Positions 1 to 11,239 are shown, numbered from the stretch's first letter. The stretch is 64,000 nt of DNA from Annona cherimola (GCA_030490835.1 CM059973.1:64918008-64982007); one strand, 5' to 3'. Notes: generated from the sequence alone by a model not told the origin. Translations and numbers: made by a program.

Positions 1-264
1 ATAAAACTTTAGTTTCATTCACAAATTTCTCCACTAGAAAAGATTTGCGGAGTAAGATTTTATGCTGTGATGCGTCGATAGTTTGAGGCATTACAGTCAT
101 ATTATAAAGATATGGGAAAAAGCAATTAAATAAAGAATCAAAAGCAAAAAAAAAAACTCTAAAAATCAATTTGATTTGACGCTAGCAAGATTGATTATCA
201 AAGTTATTTTATTGCTTAAAAATTATTTCAAAAATATAAAAAAGAAGAAAAAGAACTTCCATAA

Positions 265-1240
265 TTTTCGTTAATTTAGAAAAGAATAAGATTGGGTTCA
301 AAGAAAGTTAATATAGTAGGTGATGAAAATGAAAACAATTAACAAAAAAAATACTAATATGATCAGAGATATATATGAGAGAGCTATAATAAATGAGAGG
401 ACTATAACTAAAGATACAAATATTTTTCCAATTCCAATATGTTTCCATCAAAAGCTGAATCTTAAGCTATTGCCTTTTCACTTTAATTATAAATGAGCTT
501 ATTAGACACTTACAAAAAGAAGTACCTCGGTGTATCTCATATGAAAATAATATACTACTAATGGATTAAATTAAAAGAGTAAACTGAAATAGAAGTGATC
601 TTGTTAATCCGGATTAAACAAATGTCTTACGTACCCACCTCAAAAATTCATTTACAACATTTTTTTTGCTTTTTCTTTAATACTTCTTTATCTAAGTGTA
701 TTTAATATATAAATCAGGTTTTACCATTTTTGGATATATGTATATATTTTTAAATTTTTTTTAAAGATACGGGTATTTTAAATACATGTACACATAGATG
801 TTTAAAAATCACAAAAAATATATACACATATAAAAAATGGTAAAACTTTGTTCATCTGTTAAATACACTTAAATAAACAAGCGTATGAAAAAAAAAGAAG
901 TATTATAAATATGTTTTTTGAGGTAGGCTCAGTGAGATATTTGCTTAGTTAGGACTAACAAGATTATTCTTCAAATTTAAAATGTAACAAGTAAAATGAT
1001 ACTTAAGAATCTAATATATATAAAATTAGTCTTAAAAAACTTAAATATATAAAATATAACTTTTTGAAATTATGTGAAATATGACTTTAATTACAATGAG
1101 AACTTAAACAAAGAGCCAATTAAAATTTCAAATTAAGTAGTGTGCCATTTTATGTGGTAGAATGGTAGGCAATTAAAAACAATATATAATGAATATAAAA
1201 TAAATAAAAATGTTGAGATTGATGAGTGATAAAAATATAT
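265..1240 (+). pseudogene. RTE-type LINE reverse transcriptase remnant (block A)
   Basis: A decayed piece of a LINE reverse transcriptase, recognisable by conceptual translation near 490-570 as NELIRHLQKEVPRC followed by a degraded catalytic box (YENN where YADD is usual). The thumb-side region resumes after the MITE insertion, and MLRLMSDK near 1210 corresponds to the conserved segment before the LINE C-terminus. Stops and frameshifts occur throughout and no long frame survives. The RTE assignment is inferred from the related fragment at 8520-9380 and from the GAT-rich tails of the 3' ends. The same remnant is at 7600-8450 in block B without the MITE. Confidence 0.6.
601..961. mobile_element. 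MITE with imperfect terminal inverted repeats
   Basis: The left end reads TTGTTAATCCGGATTAAAC and the right end GGACTAACAA. The first 30 bases match the reverse complement of the last 30 imperfectly, and the inner arms are also complementary (CACCTCAAAAA against TTTTTTGAGGTAGG). The insert splits the LINE remnant, and block B (7900-7940) has the corresponding site without it. I could not fix a target duplication. The subterminal sequence (TAAGTGTATTTAATATAT) resembles the MITEs at 36215 and 57591. Confidence 0.6.
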
Positions 1241-1256
1241 ATATAAAATTGATAAT

Positions 1257-1353
1257 AGGATATTTGTGGGTTGACTCATTGGATACCTTAAAAATTAAAA
1301 ATGCAACTAATATAGGATATTCGTGAATTGACTCATTGGATACCTTAAAAATG
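1257..1353. repeat. Direct repeat of about 39 bases, two copies
   Basis: The sequence ending GACTCATTGGATACC occurs at 1257-1295 and again at 1315-1353 with a few differences. It is non-coding, and a single degenerate copy is present at the matching place in block B near 8465. Confidence 0.55.
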
Positions 1354-1934
1354 AGTAGGGTGGGTTCTTTTTTCCTATCCGTAGGGTAGGATGGATTCTA
1401 AATAAAACGAATACTTTACTTATTAGGATATGATAAGTTTCAAGGCTTGAATACCTGAAATTAACCCGTATTAGTAATATATATTCAACATGTCTTTTAT
1501 AATATATATTATATATTCAAAGATAGAAAATATAAATTCAAAAATTATAGAATTTTTTTTATTTTATTTATGATTTAGTATTTTTTATAACTATATTTGA
1601 AATCATATTTATTATTATTGCATCGATTATAGGTTTTAAGTAAGATTTATAATAAAATTATAATTTTCAAATTTAATATAAAGACTATCTTAAATAATTG
1701 ATTTTGAACCAAAATCAGAATTCATTCAACTTTAAAAAAATAGGTTCAGATAAGTTTTAAACCGAGTCAACCTAAAATAGAGTAAATTAGAAATTTTTAG
1801 AAATAAGATAAGTACATGGTTGACCTCAAATTGGACATACTCTACCATACCAGAGTTCAAACCCTACATAAAAATAATAGATAGCAAACTAAGGGAGTTT
1901 GAATATGTTAAATTAAGGTCTAAAATGATGCTGA

Positions 1935-2190
1935 TTAGGAGAAATGATGATGATTAGGAGAGTCAATTTATTCAAATAGAAAATAGTAAGAGAATGAGAT
2001 GAAAACCTAATAAAACATGAATGAAAGTAAACAAACAAGATATAAAACATCAAAAATTATTGAAAACTTAATTTCTAATCATCAAAAATAGCACAACTGG
2101 ATCTATGCAGCTAACCCACTTAGTTGGAAAACGGCATATGATGATAATGATGATGATGATAATAATAATAATTATTATTATTATTATTTT
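1935..2190 (+). pseudogene. RTE-type LINE 3' end with GAT/AAT/ATT tail (block A)
   Basis: Translation gives KTWMEVIKQDI-like and NLISNHQKWHN-like segments, then AANP and MAYDD, the typical extreme C-terminus of plant RTE-type LINEs. It runs straight into a microsatellite tail of GATGAT, then AAT and ATT triplets (about 2138-2190). Tails of simple repeats are expected for RTE-clade LINEs. The block B equivalent is 9930-10125. No intact frame. Confidence 0.55.
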
Positions 2191-2806
2191 GTTGCTGATA
2201 ACAACTATTAATAACTAATGTTAAGTTTACTATTGATGACTATTTGCATTAAAATTTTAATGCACTTGGATGCATTATAAGTTAAATACATATAAATTGA
2301 CCTTTTTTATAAAAGAATTTTAAAAATAAAAATGAATTTTTTTGTTTTGATGCATTAAAATTTTAGGGCATCTAAATACATTGAAATATTACACAATGAC
2401 TATTTACATTGAAATATTTTATTATATACAAGGAGCTTTTGCATGAAAGTTTTCAAAGGCTCCATTTGTTAAGTTGAATTGGTAGGAAACTTTTTTCCGA
2501 TTACTCACACATACAAATTTTGAAAAGTGATTTGACAATTCAATTATCCAACAATTTTACTTTTTTCTCCATTACCAAATGGATCTAGAAATAAAGACTA
2601 ATATACAACCTGGGGTTTTGCAACTTGGCAAAATATGATGTGGACCTAGCTCTTCCTAGGATTTCATTTATAGGTCATCCCAGCTTCTACCAACGATGGG
2701 CGAATTTGTTCAATATTTGTAAGGTGGTCAAGTTCAATCAAGCGTATATAACTTAATTCAATGATTATTGAAGCCTGCTAAGGCTTCAGCAAAGCTCAAG
2801 TAACTC
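2191..2806. other. AT-rich intergenic stretch of block A
   Basis: No gene seen. The stretch is collinear with 10130-10740 in block B and contains short inverted stretches around TGCATTAAAATTTTAATGCA-like sequence near 2246-2265. Confidence 0.5.
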
Positions 2807-2822
2807 AAAGACCTTTAAAGCC

Positions 2823-3056
2823 AACCAACTGAGGCTAGCTCGGTTGGTCGACCCTGCTGTTGGTGGAACGTCTAGAGCAGAGGTCTAGAGTTCGAATCCC
2901 ACCTTGGGATTTCGAAGAAAAATTGTTGTGGGAGCGGTTGGTCTCCCGTTCGGTTGGTGGAAGCTGTGTCTCCAGATTTCCTGGGGGAGCTGTGTGTCTC
3001 CTGATTTGAACTTCAGTGTAATATGTGTTGAGATGTATGTAAATATACAAATAAAA
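2823..3056 (+). mobile_element. tRNA-derived SINE, copy 1
   Basis: A short retroposon flanked by a perfect 16-base target duplication, AAAGACCTTTAAAGCC, at 2807-2822 and 3057-3072. An internal RNA polymerase III promoter is visible: an A-box-like CTAGCTCGGTTGG near 2833 and a B-box GAGTTCGAATCCC near 2887. The body contains GGGAGCTGTGTGTCTCC-type sequence and ends in ATACAAATAAAAAAAG. SINEs are copied in trans by LINE machinery. Copy 2 at 3170-4411 shares the 3' half. Confidence 0.85.
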
Positions 3057-3169
3057 AAAGACCTTTAAAGCCTCGCCAAATTTGGTTAAAAGCCGTCAAT
3101 ATTTTCTGTTGGATCAGAATACTTGCATGAAGGGTAGTTACATGTTAACGTAAAGATTGTCCAAATCTA

Positions 3170-4411
3170 CCAAGCTCGGTTAGTCCCCCGTGGCGTCACA
3201 GGATTGTGGTTGTAAATAGGGGTGCAACTTGGGTCGGGCTCAACCCAAACTCGGTCCGCCGAACTGAATTGAAACAGTGTTAAAATTGTCCACTGTAAAA
3301 CCTGAGCCCGATTTTCTAGATTCAAGCCAAACTCGAAATGGAAAGAACTTACCCGGGTTGAGCTAAACCCGAATTATATATAATACATATATTTTATACT
3401 TCATATAAATCTAGTTCCATTCCCCTCATATATATTATATTTATTTTATACCATATATAAACATTATTCCTCCTTAAGTTCAATTATATAATATAATATT
3501 TTTATATTTTCTTTTAGAAAAAAGAGTTTAGTTTAGTGATAGTCTCAAAACAAAAAAAAAATGAAAACTATTTTTAGAACTTGAAATGTTTTATTTAGTA
3601 TTTTAACTTAACTACTTATGTAGGATATTATCATTTGGTCGTTTCAATATGATATTAGCAGTTAGATGTTTATTCTATTTGAAATAAATTTGTTGTAATT
3701 TATTTGACTTAATACTATGATTTTTGAATATTTTTTTATTATGATTCACATTATAAGGTTTTTCTTATAATTAAATATTAATATTTATGTATATGGTTTA
3801 TGATATTAATATTAAATTTCATAATGGGAAAATAATGTACCCTTTCATTTTCTAAAACCGGCTACTAGTCTACTCTTTTTTTTGAAAAATGACTATTAGT
3901 CTACTTAATATAAAGAGAATGTTTAAATAAAGTTTTTCTTCTTTAAATTCTTAAACACTCTTGAATTTTTGCTTGAAAATAGAAAAATATCATTTTTAAT
4001 TTTTTAATGATAGATTTAAAGTTGAATAAGTATAAGATAGATAATAAATAAATAGAATAATTTCAACTCGAATTCTAATATAAACTCGACTCAAACCCGA
4101 ATTTCAAAAATAGGGTTAGAATTTAGGTTTATAAATAGGGTTAAGATTAGGGTTGAGGTAAGCCAGAGTTTCATTAGCCCGAGTTGGAAGGGATGTTGGG
4201 TTTGAATTCTAAGTAAGTGGGATTTCGACTAAATTATTGTGGGAGTAGTTTGGTGTCCCTTTATTAAATTGGGAGCTGTGTCTCCCTAATACTTAGGTGG
4301 TGTTATATATCTAAATTTCTTTGGTGGAGTTGTATCTTTAAAAATTTGTAAGAATGTCTCATGCTTCAAGTTTAATACATGTTGAGATGAATGTAAATAT
4401 ACCCATAAAAA
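3170..4411 (+). mobile_element. tRNA-derived SINE, copy 2, split by a nested element
   Basis: The left part (A-box-like AAGCTCGGTTAGTC at 3171) and the right part (B-box-like GGTTTGAATTC near 4199, then TGTGGGAGTAG, GGGAGCTGTGTCTCCC and an ATACCCATAAAAAAAG tail) together match SINE copy 1. Imperfect target duplications are AAGATTGTCCAAATCTA at 3153-3169 and AAGCTTGTCCAAACCTA at 4412-4428. About 1 kb of unrelated sequence starting at 3217 separates the halves. Confidence 0.7.
3217..4191. mobile_element. hAT-like non-autonomous element nested in SINE copy 2
   Basis: The left end is TAGGGGTGCAACTTGGGTCG followed by CCCGAACT-type repeats. The right part carries complementary CAAACCCGA and AACTCGGG-type sequence in inverted arrangement. 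The start resembles the element at 5289 and TAGGGGTG-ended hAT elements of plants. The right end is decayed and placed only approximately, and no clean 8-base target duplication is visible. The core is AT-rich and non-coding. Confidence 0.45.
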
Positions 4412-4639
4412 AAGCTTGTCCAAACCTATTAATAACTTTCAAATAAATTCAAATATATGAAACCTAATCAGGCTTATAAAGCCCCCTCAACGCTGTTAAA
4501 CTCGATCAAACTCATAAAATTGGATGAGAATTTAGAAGCTCTGTCGATCCGAACTCATCCATGTTTGTATGGGTCATTGGAAAAGATAGACTCTAAACTC
4601 TATTAATTTTAGGTGCTCGTCTAATGGTCTCAATAGCTA

Positions 4640-5210
4640 AATTCTTCGGATATGACTCCTGAAGTGAATTAGGAGAAACATATAAGGTCGTACATATGCC
4701 CGTATGCTACCTTCCGGGGTCCACCTTCTACCAAACTTATAGCTAACATCAATGCAACGATCCTTATCTGTGCTCCAATGCATTCTAAATGTAGCTTTTA
4801 CATTGTTTTGGTATGAAATTGTTTCAAAATTGTAAGTTTGACTATTCGAAGCTAACAATCACTCCAACTAAACTGCATGGCATCCACCATATATTCTTAA
4901 CAATAACAAGGCCGCATCTGCGCAACCACAACCGATGTGCTAACCTACCACCACCTAAAAATTTTCCTTGCACTTGTATGGAATTCCAAAACTGTCCCCA
5001 TTTGAAAAGTTTCTTATTATACGTGTATACGGTACTGTAATGCGTGCCGTGTATTGGAACGTATGTTGGGTTGGTTGTAGCAGCTGCAGCTGGCACATAA
5101 AAACGAGGTGGAGCATATTGTGCAACCACATCAATGAGAGTCAATAATGGCCAATTGCAGCCAAATTCTATTTTTCTCAAAGGCTTGGAAGCAATTTCTC
5201 AAAACCAACA
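4640..5210 (-). pseudogene. Body of an unrecognised minus-strand gene remnant (block A)
   Basis: Read on the minus strand, one frame stays open from 5180 to 4842 and includes PLLTLIDVVAQYAPPRFYVP. The block B copy (near 23910-23800) has a matching open stretch, PLLILIDTIAQYAPSRFYVP. Further downstream (4858-4637) another open frame contains HWSTDKDRCIDVSYKFG. Frames differ between segments, so either introns or frameshifts intervene. I do not recognise the family. Upstream at 6276-6389 is a signal-peptide-like exon that probably belonged to the same gene, with SINE copy 3 in the intron between them. Confidence 0.35.
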
Positions 5211-5254
5211 ACATTAATTAAGGTACGTATGTTATATTTAATTAAAAAAGGTTC

Positions 5255-6245
5255 TACCAACCGAGCATTGCTCAGTTGGCCATGGCACTAGGGATGAGAT
5301 TGGGTCGGGTCGGTCAACTTGTGACCTAGATTTGACCCAACCCATTTTTAGCCAGATAAAATTAATATAGTTTTAACCCGGTATAGGAATTGGTCAAAAT
5401 TTTAGACCCGGATTCAAATAATAGGGTTGGGTTGGGTCGACCATGTCCTGATCTGAAGAATTCGACCCGCCATGCATATATTAATTTATTAAAAATTATA
5501 AACCTATGTTTAAATATTATTATTATTATTTTCTTTCAAAATTCTCGCTTTTTTATAATCAACTCTATTAATAATAGAAGAATCTATTTATTGAGAAAGC
5601 AATATAATAATCAATAAGGAGAATTTGCACATATATAATTCTTATGTGTAATTGTATATTAACCTATGTTAATAAATTTATACTATATTTTCAAATATTT
5701 TGTTTACTTAATTATATGTTTTTAATAATTAGTGAAATATTGAAACATATAATATTTAAATTTAGTATAGATGCACATTTATGTTTGATAGGTATATAAA
5801 TTCTTTAAATTATCTTATTTGACCCGCATTTTTTACCCGACCCGCTATCCTCATGCCGGTCCGATACTAACCCGAAGTTTGGCCTGTAATCTATTAAAAA
5901 AAGTGAGGGTCAAATCGACCTTGTCCCGACCCGGTATAAAATTGGGTCAAATTCAATTTTTAAATAGTAGGGTAAGGCCGGTTCCCACCCCTACATGGCC
6001 CCAGTAATAAGACTGTCATAGGCATCCGTGGGTGGTTCGAATCTCAACAGTAGTTGGGATGTCAGCTATATATAATGTTGAAAGCAGTGGGCTTGTAATG
6101 TTGAGAGCAGTGGTCTGTCTCTCTTAAGAATTTAGGTGAGATCGGAGCTTTTTATCTCTTATATGAATGTCATACCAAGCTTGGTCTGTAGCTTTTTATC
6201 TCTTATATTAATGAGCTTCGTCTGTAACATCATATGTCATGTTGT
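5255..6245 (+). mobile_element. SINE-like retroposon, copy 3, split by a hAT element
   Basis: An A-box-like GAGCATTGCTCAGTTGG (5263-5279) and a B-box-like GGTGGTTCGAATCTC (around 6031) are brought together when the nested element at 5289-5993 is ignored. Block B has the uninterrupted host sequence at 23977-24010 (CATGTAATATTTAATTAAAG), so this is an insertion specific to block A. The 3' part differs from SINE copies 1 and 2, so it may be a second family. Its 3' boundary is uncertain. Confidence 0.55.
5289..5993. mobile_element. Non-autonomous hAT-like element, 705 bp
   Basis: Begins TAGGGATGAGATTGGGTCGG and ends CCGGTTCCCACCCCTA; the termini are inverted repeats. Both arms carry GGGTCGG / CCGACCC motifs in inverted orientation. 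It is flanked by 8-base duplications CATGGCAC (5281-5288) and CATGGCCC (5994-6001), 7 of 8 matching, the size expected for hAT transposases. The AT-rich centre has no transposase. It sits inside SINE copy 3. Confidence 0.75.
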
Positions 6246-6275
6246 ACAATATTAATAAAAAATAGTTATATTTAC

Positions 6276-6389
6276 CTCTGCTTCTGTTGAGAATACTGCT
6301 TCTTCTGATCTTGGGGCAGCAGCCAGAAATGGGAAGATTAGCAAATATACGAAGAGCACCACAAGCCGATAAGACTCGCAAGAAATCAT
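6276..6389 (-). pseudogene. Signal-peptide-like first exon of an unrecognised gene (block A)
   Basis: An ATG at 6389 opens a 38-codon frame beginning MISCESYRLVVLFVYLLIF and continuing PFLAAAPRSEEAVFSTEAE. It has a hydrophobic core and an Ala-rich end like a secretory signal peptide. The frame ends exactly at a GAG|GTAAAT donor-like site (intron starting at 6275). The block B copy (24108-24002) keeps the same frame with a 3-base indel and mostly conservative changes, which suggests past coding constraint. In the copy at 24002 the donor GT has become AT. Function unknown. Confidence 0.4.
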
Positions 6390-6785
6390 TTCTCTGTTTG
6401 CAAAATTATCAACGAAATTAGTTTTGCAGTTAATTAGAGGCGTGATCATATATATAAATATAAGATGCATTAATTGCTTAATTGCTTGCTTTTTTATATA
6501 TTACTTCTCATCTGAACACATATTACAATTAGGGTCAATGTGTTTTACATCATTTTTCCTCATTGCATTAATTAGATGTGGAAACGGAGAGAGTGAGAGG
6601 TGTTATGCTTGTGAGAGAGAATCATCAATTTATCAGTTAGGCTAATCATAAGAATTGCGGGCCCCTTGCCGTGAATTCGAGCCAGTCCATCTCATGATCA
6701 TTACTAAGTGAAACAATGGGCGATCCTATGCGTGATCCACGTGACAGATGATCTCCGTGAAATATTGAATACAAATTGTAATTAA

Positions 6786-7589
6786 AAAGGACGTTCTCTA
6801 AAACAAGACAAAAGACGTTCTCTAGTTTCGTTTTCTCCAGAACTAGAATATATATGATAACATAGTAGAATAAAGAAATAAAATAAAAATAGATTTTTTT
6901 ACAATGACTAAGGATAATGATAGAAATGTAAATTATGTCAAAAGGTAATTTGACAATAGTGTTAAAATAAAAATAGATAATTATGTGAATTTTCTCCTTA
7001 TTACTGAGAAATGAGAGAGATTCAGATCAACTCGTTACAGAGAAATAAGAGAGAATCTTTCCTTTAGAGAGAGAGAGAGACCTGTTGGCAGCGCTTCTAC
7101 TGGAGTTCGGATGAGCGTGAGAATTACTGAATTCGGGAGGAATTTGCAGGGCTGGATTTCAGATGAGGGGTGGGAATTACTACGGCCGGAATTTGTAGGG
7201 CTGAGTTGAGATGAATGAGTGGAACAAGCAGGCATTCAACAAGTAAATTTGAGACGTTAATTTCAAAAGCTATACATTAAAAAATTTAAAGAAAATGACG
7301 GTAGGCCCTAGGCATAAACTTTATGGAATTGACCGTAGACTTTGGCGTAGAAAATCGATACACCCATTTAGTCAAATTATTACCTACCATCCACTATCGA
7401 AAAAATTTATATATTATTATCTACCACCCAAGAAATTCCTCATCTTATCAACTACTATTCAACATCATATGCATGTCTTCTTTGAGATTTTAATCCTTGA
7501 TATAGAAAATCTAATCCATTCATTATATTTAACACATTTTTTAATTAAGAAATCAAGTTTTATCAAATCAAATATGTGCATAGGCTAAA
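6786..7589. other. Spacer between blocks A and B
   Basis: No gene supported. A short GA run lies at 7066-7081. The end of this stretch (about 7490-7589) is similar to 37235-37335, the left flank of the LTR-like element at 37336, and supplies its empty site (AATATGTGCATAGGC). Confidence 0.5.
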
Positions 7590-7599
7590 TTTGCTTAAA

Positions 7600-8450
7600 T
7601 AAATAATTTTTGTTGATTTAGAAAAGAATGAGATCGGGTATGAAAAAATAAATATAGCAGGTGATAGAAAAGAAAATAATTATCAAAAAATGTAATGATA
7701 TTACTAGAGAAAAGTACGAGGGAGCTACAACAAATGTGACAAGTATGAGTGAAGATACAAATATTTTCCAATTCCAATAGGTTCGCGTCAAAAGCTCAGA
7801 CTATTGCCTTTTCATTTTAGTTATAAATAAACTTATTCGACATTTACGAAAAGAAATATCTTAATATATGTTATTTGTAAATGATAAAATGCTAATAGAT
7901 GAAGTTAAAAGAGTAAACTTAAAATGTAATAAGTGAAAAGATACTTTAGAATCTAATAGTTTTAAAATTTTTGTGATAATTAATAGTTTTAGAATTAGTC
8001 ATATAAAAATTGAATATATGAAATAACTTTTTTGAAATTATAACTTTAATAACAGTGAGAACCTAAGTGAAGAACTAATTAAAATTTTAGATTAAATAGT
8101 GCCAAAATTAATCATTTTTAGTATTTAAGATTAATAATTCAAGAGAATTAGAAAATTGAGAAGGATGTTGTAAATATAATTTAAGAAAAATGGAAGAAAT
8201 GGAAAAATAATTTATGAAATTTTATGTCATTGCTGAGTTTCGATTAAATTAAAGAAAAATTTTATAAGATTGTGATTTGGACAATCTTATTTTATAGGTA
8301 GAATGTTAGACAATTAAAGAACCACATATACATAAAATAAATATTAAAAAATGAGAGTGTTAAAGTGGCTGAGTGATAAAATAAAAAAACCAAAAATGAA
8401 ATAACTAAAGATAATTTAAAGATGAAGAAAATAACCTACAAATTAGAAGT
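7600..8450 (+). pseudogene. RTE-type LINE reverse transcriptase remnant (block B)
   Basis: Counterpart of 265-1240. Fragments such as REKYEGATTNVTSMSEDTNIF (about 7695-7765) and LVINKLIRHLRKEIS (about 7815-7855) are readable on the plus strand through stops. MRVLKWLSDKIKK near 8352 matches the end of the block A remnant. No intact frame. Confidence 0.55.
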
Positions 8451-8519
8451 ACAACTTGTGTAAAATATTTATAAGTCAAACCACTAGATACCTTAAAAAC
8501 AATTAAAGTAAGTTCTTAT

Positions 8520-9380
8520 TTTTTTGTCTTTAGTAATGGATGAAATTACTAGACATTTACAAGAAGTACTTTGACACATGTTATTTACAAATGATATTTT
8601 TCTAATAGATGAAACTAGAGAATAACTAAATTTGAAATCGAATAGGTGGGTAGATACTTTAGAGTCTAACAGTTTTAGAATTAATTGCACCAAAATTGAA
8701 TATATGAAATGCAATTTTAATAATAGTGAGAACCCAGATGAGGAACCAATTAAAATTTTAGATCAAATAGTAACACGAACTAATCACTTCCGGTATTTAG
8801 GATCAATAGCTCAAGAGAACGGGAAAGTTGGAAAAGATACAATATATAGAATTCAAGCAGGATAGAAGAAATAGTGAAGTGTCTTAAGAGTTTTACACGA
8901 TCGTCGAGTCTCAATTAAATTTTAAAAAAATTTATAAGATTGCGATTAAACCCGTTATGTTTTATGGGACAAAATGTTAGGTAGTTAAAGAACAACACAC
9001 AAGTGAAAAATGAGAATATTAAGGTACGTGAGTGGTAAAATAAGAAAAGATAAAATTCGGAATGAAATAATTCGAGAAAATTTAAAAATGAGACCAATAT
9101 GTGATAAAATGAAGAAAAATATATTTAAATTGTTTGGTTATATTAAAAGAAGGTTTGAAATGACACCGACTAGGAGGACAAGGTCTAAGTAAAAGGTGGC
9201 AGGAGAATGAGGGGAAGATCCAAAAAAATATGGATCGAAATAATTAAAAAAGATTTAAAAATATTATAAATTACTGAAAATTTAGTCTTTAATCGCCAAA
9301 AAATAGCCCAATAAAATCTATATAGCTGACCCACCTAGGTGAAAAATGGCTTATGATGATAACGATGATAACGCTAAAAT
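8520..9380 (+). pseudogene. 5'-truncated RTE-type LINE insertion, best preserved copy
   Basis: Conceptual translation shows the back half of a LINE reverse transcriptase: VMDEITRHLQEV, FTNDIFLIDETRE in the catalytic-box position, WVDTLESNSFRINCTKIEY, FRYLGSIAQENGKVG, YRIQAG, then MRILRYVSGKIRKDKIRNE and IFKLFGYIKRRFE. It ends in GRSKKIWIEIIKKDL-like sequence and a GATGATAACGATGATAAC tail. Two open stretches survive (8632-8865 and 9010-9192). Block A lacks it: host sequence there runs from GGGTTCTTTTTT straight on near 1375. It is therefore a separate, younger insertion than the neighbouring LINE remnants. Confidence 0.7.
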
Positions 9381-9929
9381 AGGTTCCAAGTAAAAAATAT
9401 CTTATTAAATTAAGACATGGTAAGTTTGAAGGTCTATGTACCTAAAACTATCCTGAATTAGTTATATATATTCAACCTAGCTTTTATAATATAAATTATA
9501 TACTTAAAGATATAAATATATCTTTCAAAATTATAGAAATTTGTATTTATTATTTAGTGTATTTTATAAATTTATTTGGATATTATATTATTATCATATT
9601 GATTATAAATTTTCAAGTAAGATTTATAATAAAATCATAGTTTTTAAATATAATACAAGAAACATCTTAAAAAGCCAATTTGGAACTGAAATCAAAATCA
9701 GAACTGGCTTAACTTTTAAAAAATATGATAAGATAAGCTTTACACTGAGTCAACCTAAAATAAGGTAAACTAAGAGTTTTTGGAAATAAGATAAGGGTAG
9801 AATTGACCTCAAATTAGACCTACCCAACCTAAGGACAAACTCCTAAATAAAATGAAAAGAGCAAAATAAGTTAGTTTGGGTATATTAAATTGAGGCCTTA
9901 AATGATGATTGGCAGGAGAGCTAAGTTAA

Positions 9930-10125
9930 TTCAAATAGGAAACAGTAAGAGAATGGGATGAGAACCTAAGAAAACATGGATGAAATTAATTAAACAAAAT
10001 ATAAAAACATAAAAATTGTTAAGAACTTAATTTCTTAGGATAAAAATTGGCACAATAGGATTTATTTAGCACATCCCACTTAGTTGAACAATGACTTATA
10101 ATGGTGATGATGATGATGATTATTA
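9930..10125 (+). pseudogene. RTE-type LINE 3' end (block B)
   Basis: Counterpart of 1935-2190. Translation gives KTWMKLIKQNIKT, NLIS and WHNRIYLAHPT-like pieces and a GATGATGATGAT/TATTATTATT tail at about 10105-10128. No open frame. Confidence 0.5.
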
Positions 10126-11118
10126 TTATTATCATCTTTTTGCTTATAATAATTATTTATAGCCAACCATGAAGTTTACTATTAATGAATATTTGCGCTA
10201 AAATTTCAATGCACTTGGTTGTACTATAATTTTTAATACAACAAGATTAACAATTTTATAAAAAAATTTCAAAATAAAAAATGAATTTTATGCATGGATG
10301 AATTGAACTTTCAATACATATGGATGCATTGAAGCATTACACAATGACTATTTGCACTATGATATTTTATTGCATAGAAGAAGCTTTTGCAAAGAAAGTT
10401 TTCAAAGGCTCCATTGTTAAGTTGAATTGGTAGGAAACCTTTTTCCCATTACCAACAAATACATTTTTTGAAAAATGATTTAACTATAATTATCTAACTG
10501 CCTTATTTTTTTTTCCATTACAAAACAAATCCAAAAATAGAGACCAGTATACCATGTGGGGGTTTTGCAACTAGGCAAAATAAGATGTGGACCTAGTTTT
10601 ACTTAGGATTTCATTCACATGTTATCTCAGCTAAGGGCAAATTCATTCAATATTTGTAAGGTGGATCAAGCTCGAACAAGCGTAAATAACTTAATTCAAT
10701 GGTTTTCAAAGCCTCTTAAGGCCTAGTGAAGCTCACATAATGTCATGCCCTGCTGGCGGTCGTGAAATTTTATAAAAAAATCTGGAAGCATCTCTCTAGA
10801 ATCATAAGGTTGAGGGGTTAGACAGAATCAACTTATATAAGCATTCTCACATCACACTATCCATATTAATTCATACATGAAACTATATCTTTGATATTTA
10901 TGAAAATTTACATCAGCTTCCTCAATATCAATCAAAATTCTTTTCTAATCTCACTACCTAAATATTATAAATTCAAACAAACTAGACTATAAATATTTAA
11001 CTCCAAAAGAACTTGCATCTAAATAATTAGTTTACCCAATTTCCATATCTTGTTGAGACTTGTAATATTCAACCTCCTTCGCTTTTCCTGTTAACTAAAA
11101 AAATTTTAAAAAATGGAA

Positions 11119-11136
11119 TGAGTCTGAGCCAACTTA
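11119..11136 (-). promoter_or_regulatory. CTTAC-hairpin of the truncated LTR
   Basis: Minus strand: CTTAC, then TAAGT, loop TGGCTCAG, then ACTCA. The stem has one A-C mismatch relative to the TGAGT/ACTCA form in the Ty3 element. TTTAG follows about 24 bases downstream and TTAACAG 7 bases later (11088). Proposed as the branch-point/3' splice-site region of an LTR leader intron. Confidence 0.45.
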
Positions 11137-11239
11137 GTAAGTAGGATAGCGGCAAAACTCAGATATTAAACAAAACAAACATCTTTTTCATAAAATAATT
11201 CTAACATCAAATATGTCAAAAATTCAAATGCTCGTTCAT

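Larger units (their letters stand above)
1..6785. repeat. Segmental duplication, block A
   Basis: Block A is collinear with block B (about 7590-24390). Matching landmarks include the LINE remnant near 265 and 7605, the AT-rich stretch near 1440-1830 and 9420-9830, the sequence near 2460 and 10410, and the minus-strand gene remnant at 4640-6389 and 23160-24108. The copies are clearly diverged, so the duplication is old. Block A alone carries the MITE at 601-961 and the SINEs at 2823, 3170 and 5255. The true left edge may lie outside the window. Confidence 0.75.

Noticed and set aside
2823..3056. A functional tRNA gene
   Set aside because: A- and B-box-like words are present, but there is no cloverleaf; the poly-A-type tail and 16-base target duplications identify a SINE.
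4637..5180. Wall-associated-kinase-type extracellular domain as the identity of the duplicated minus-strand gene
   Set aside because: A few Cys/Gly words (for example CNGTG in block B) and the signal peptide suggested it, but the cysteine pattern does not hold in one frame in either copy.
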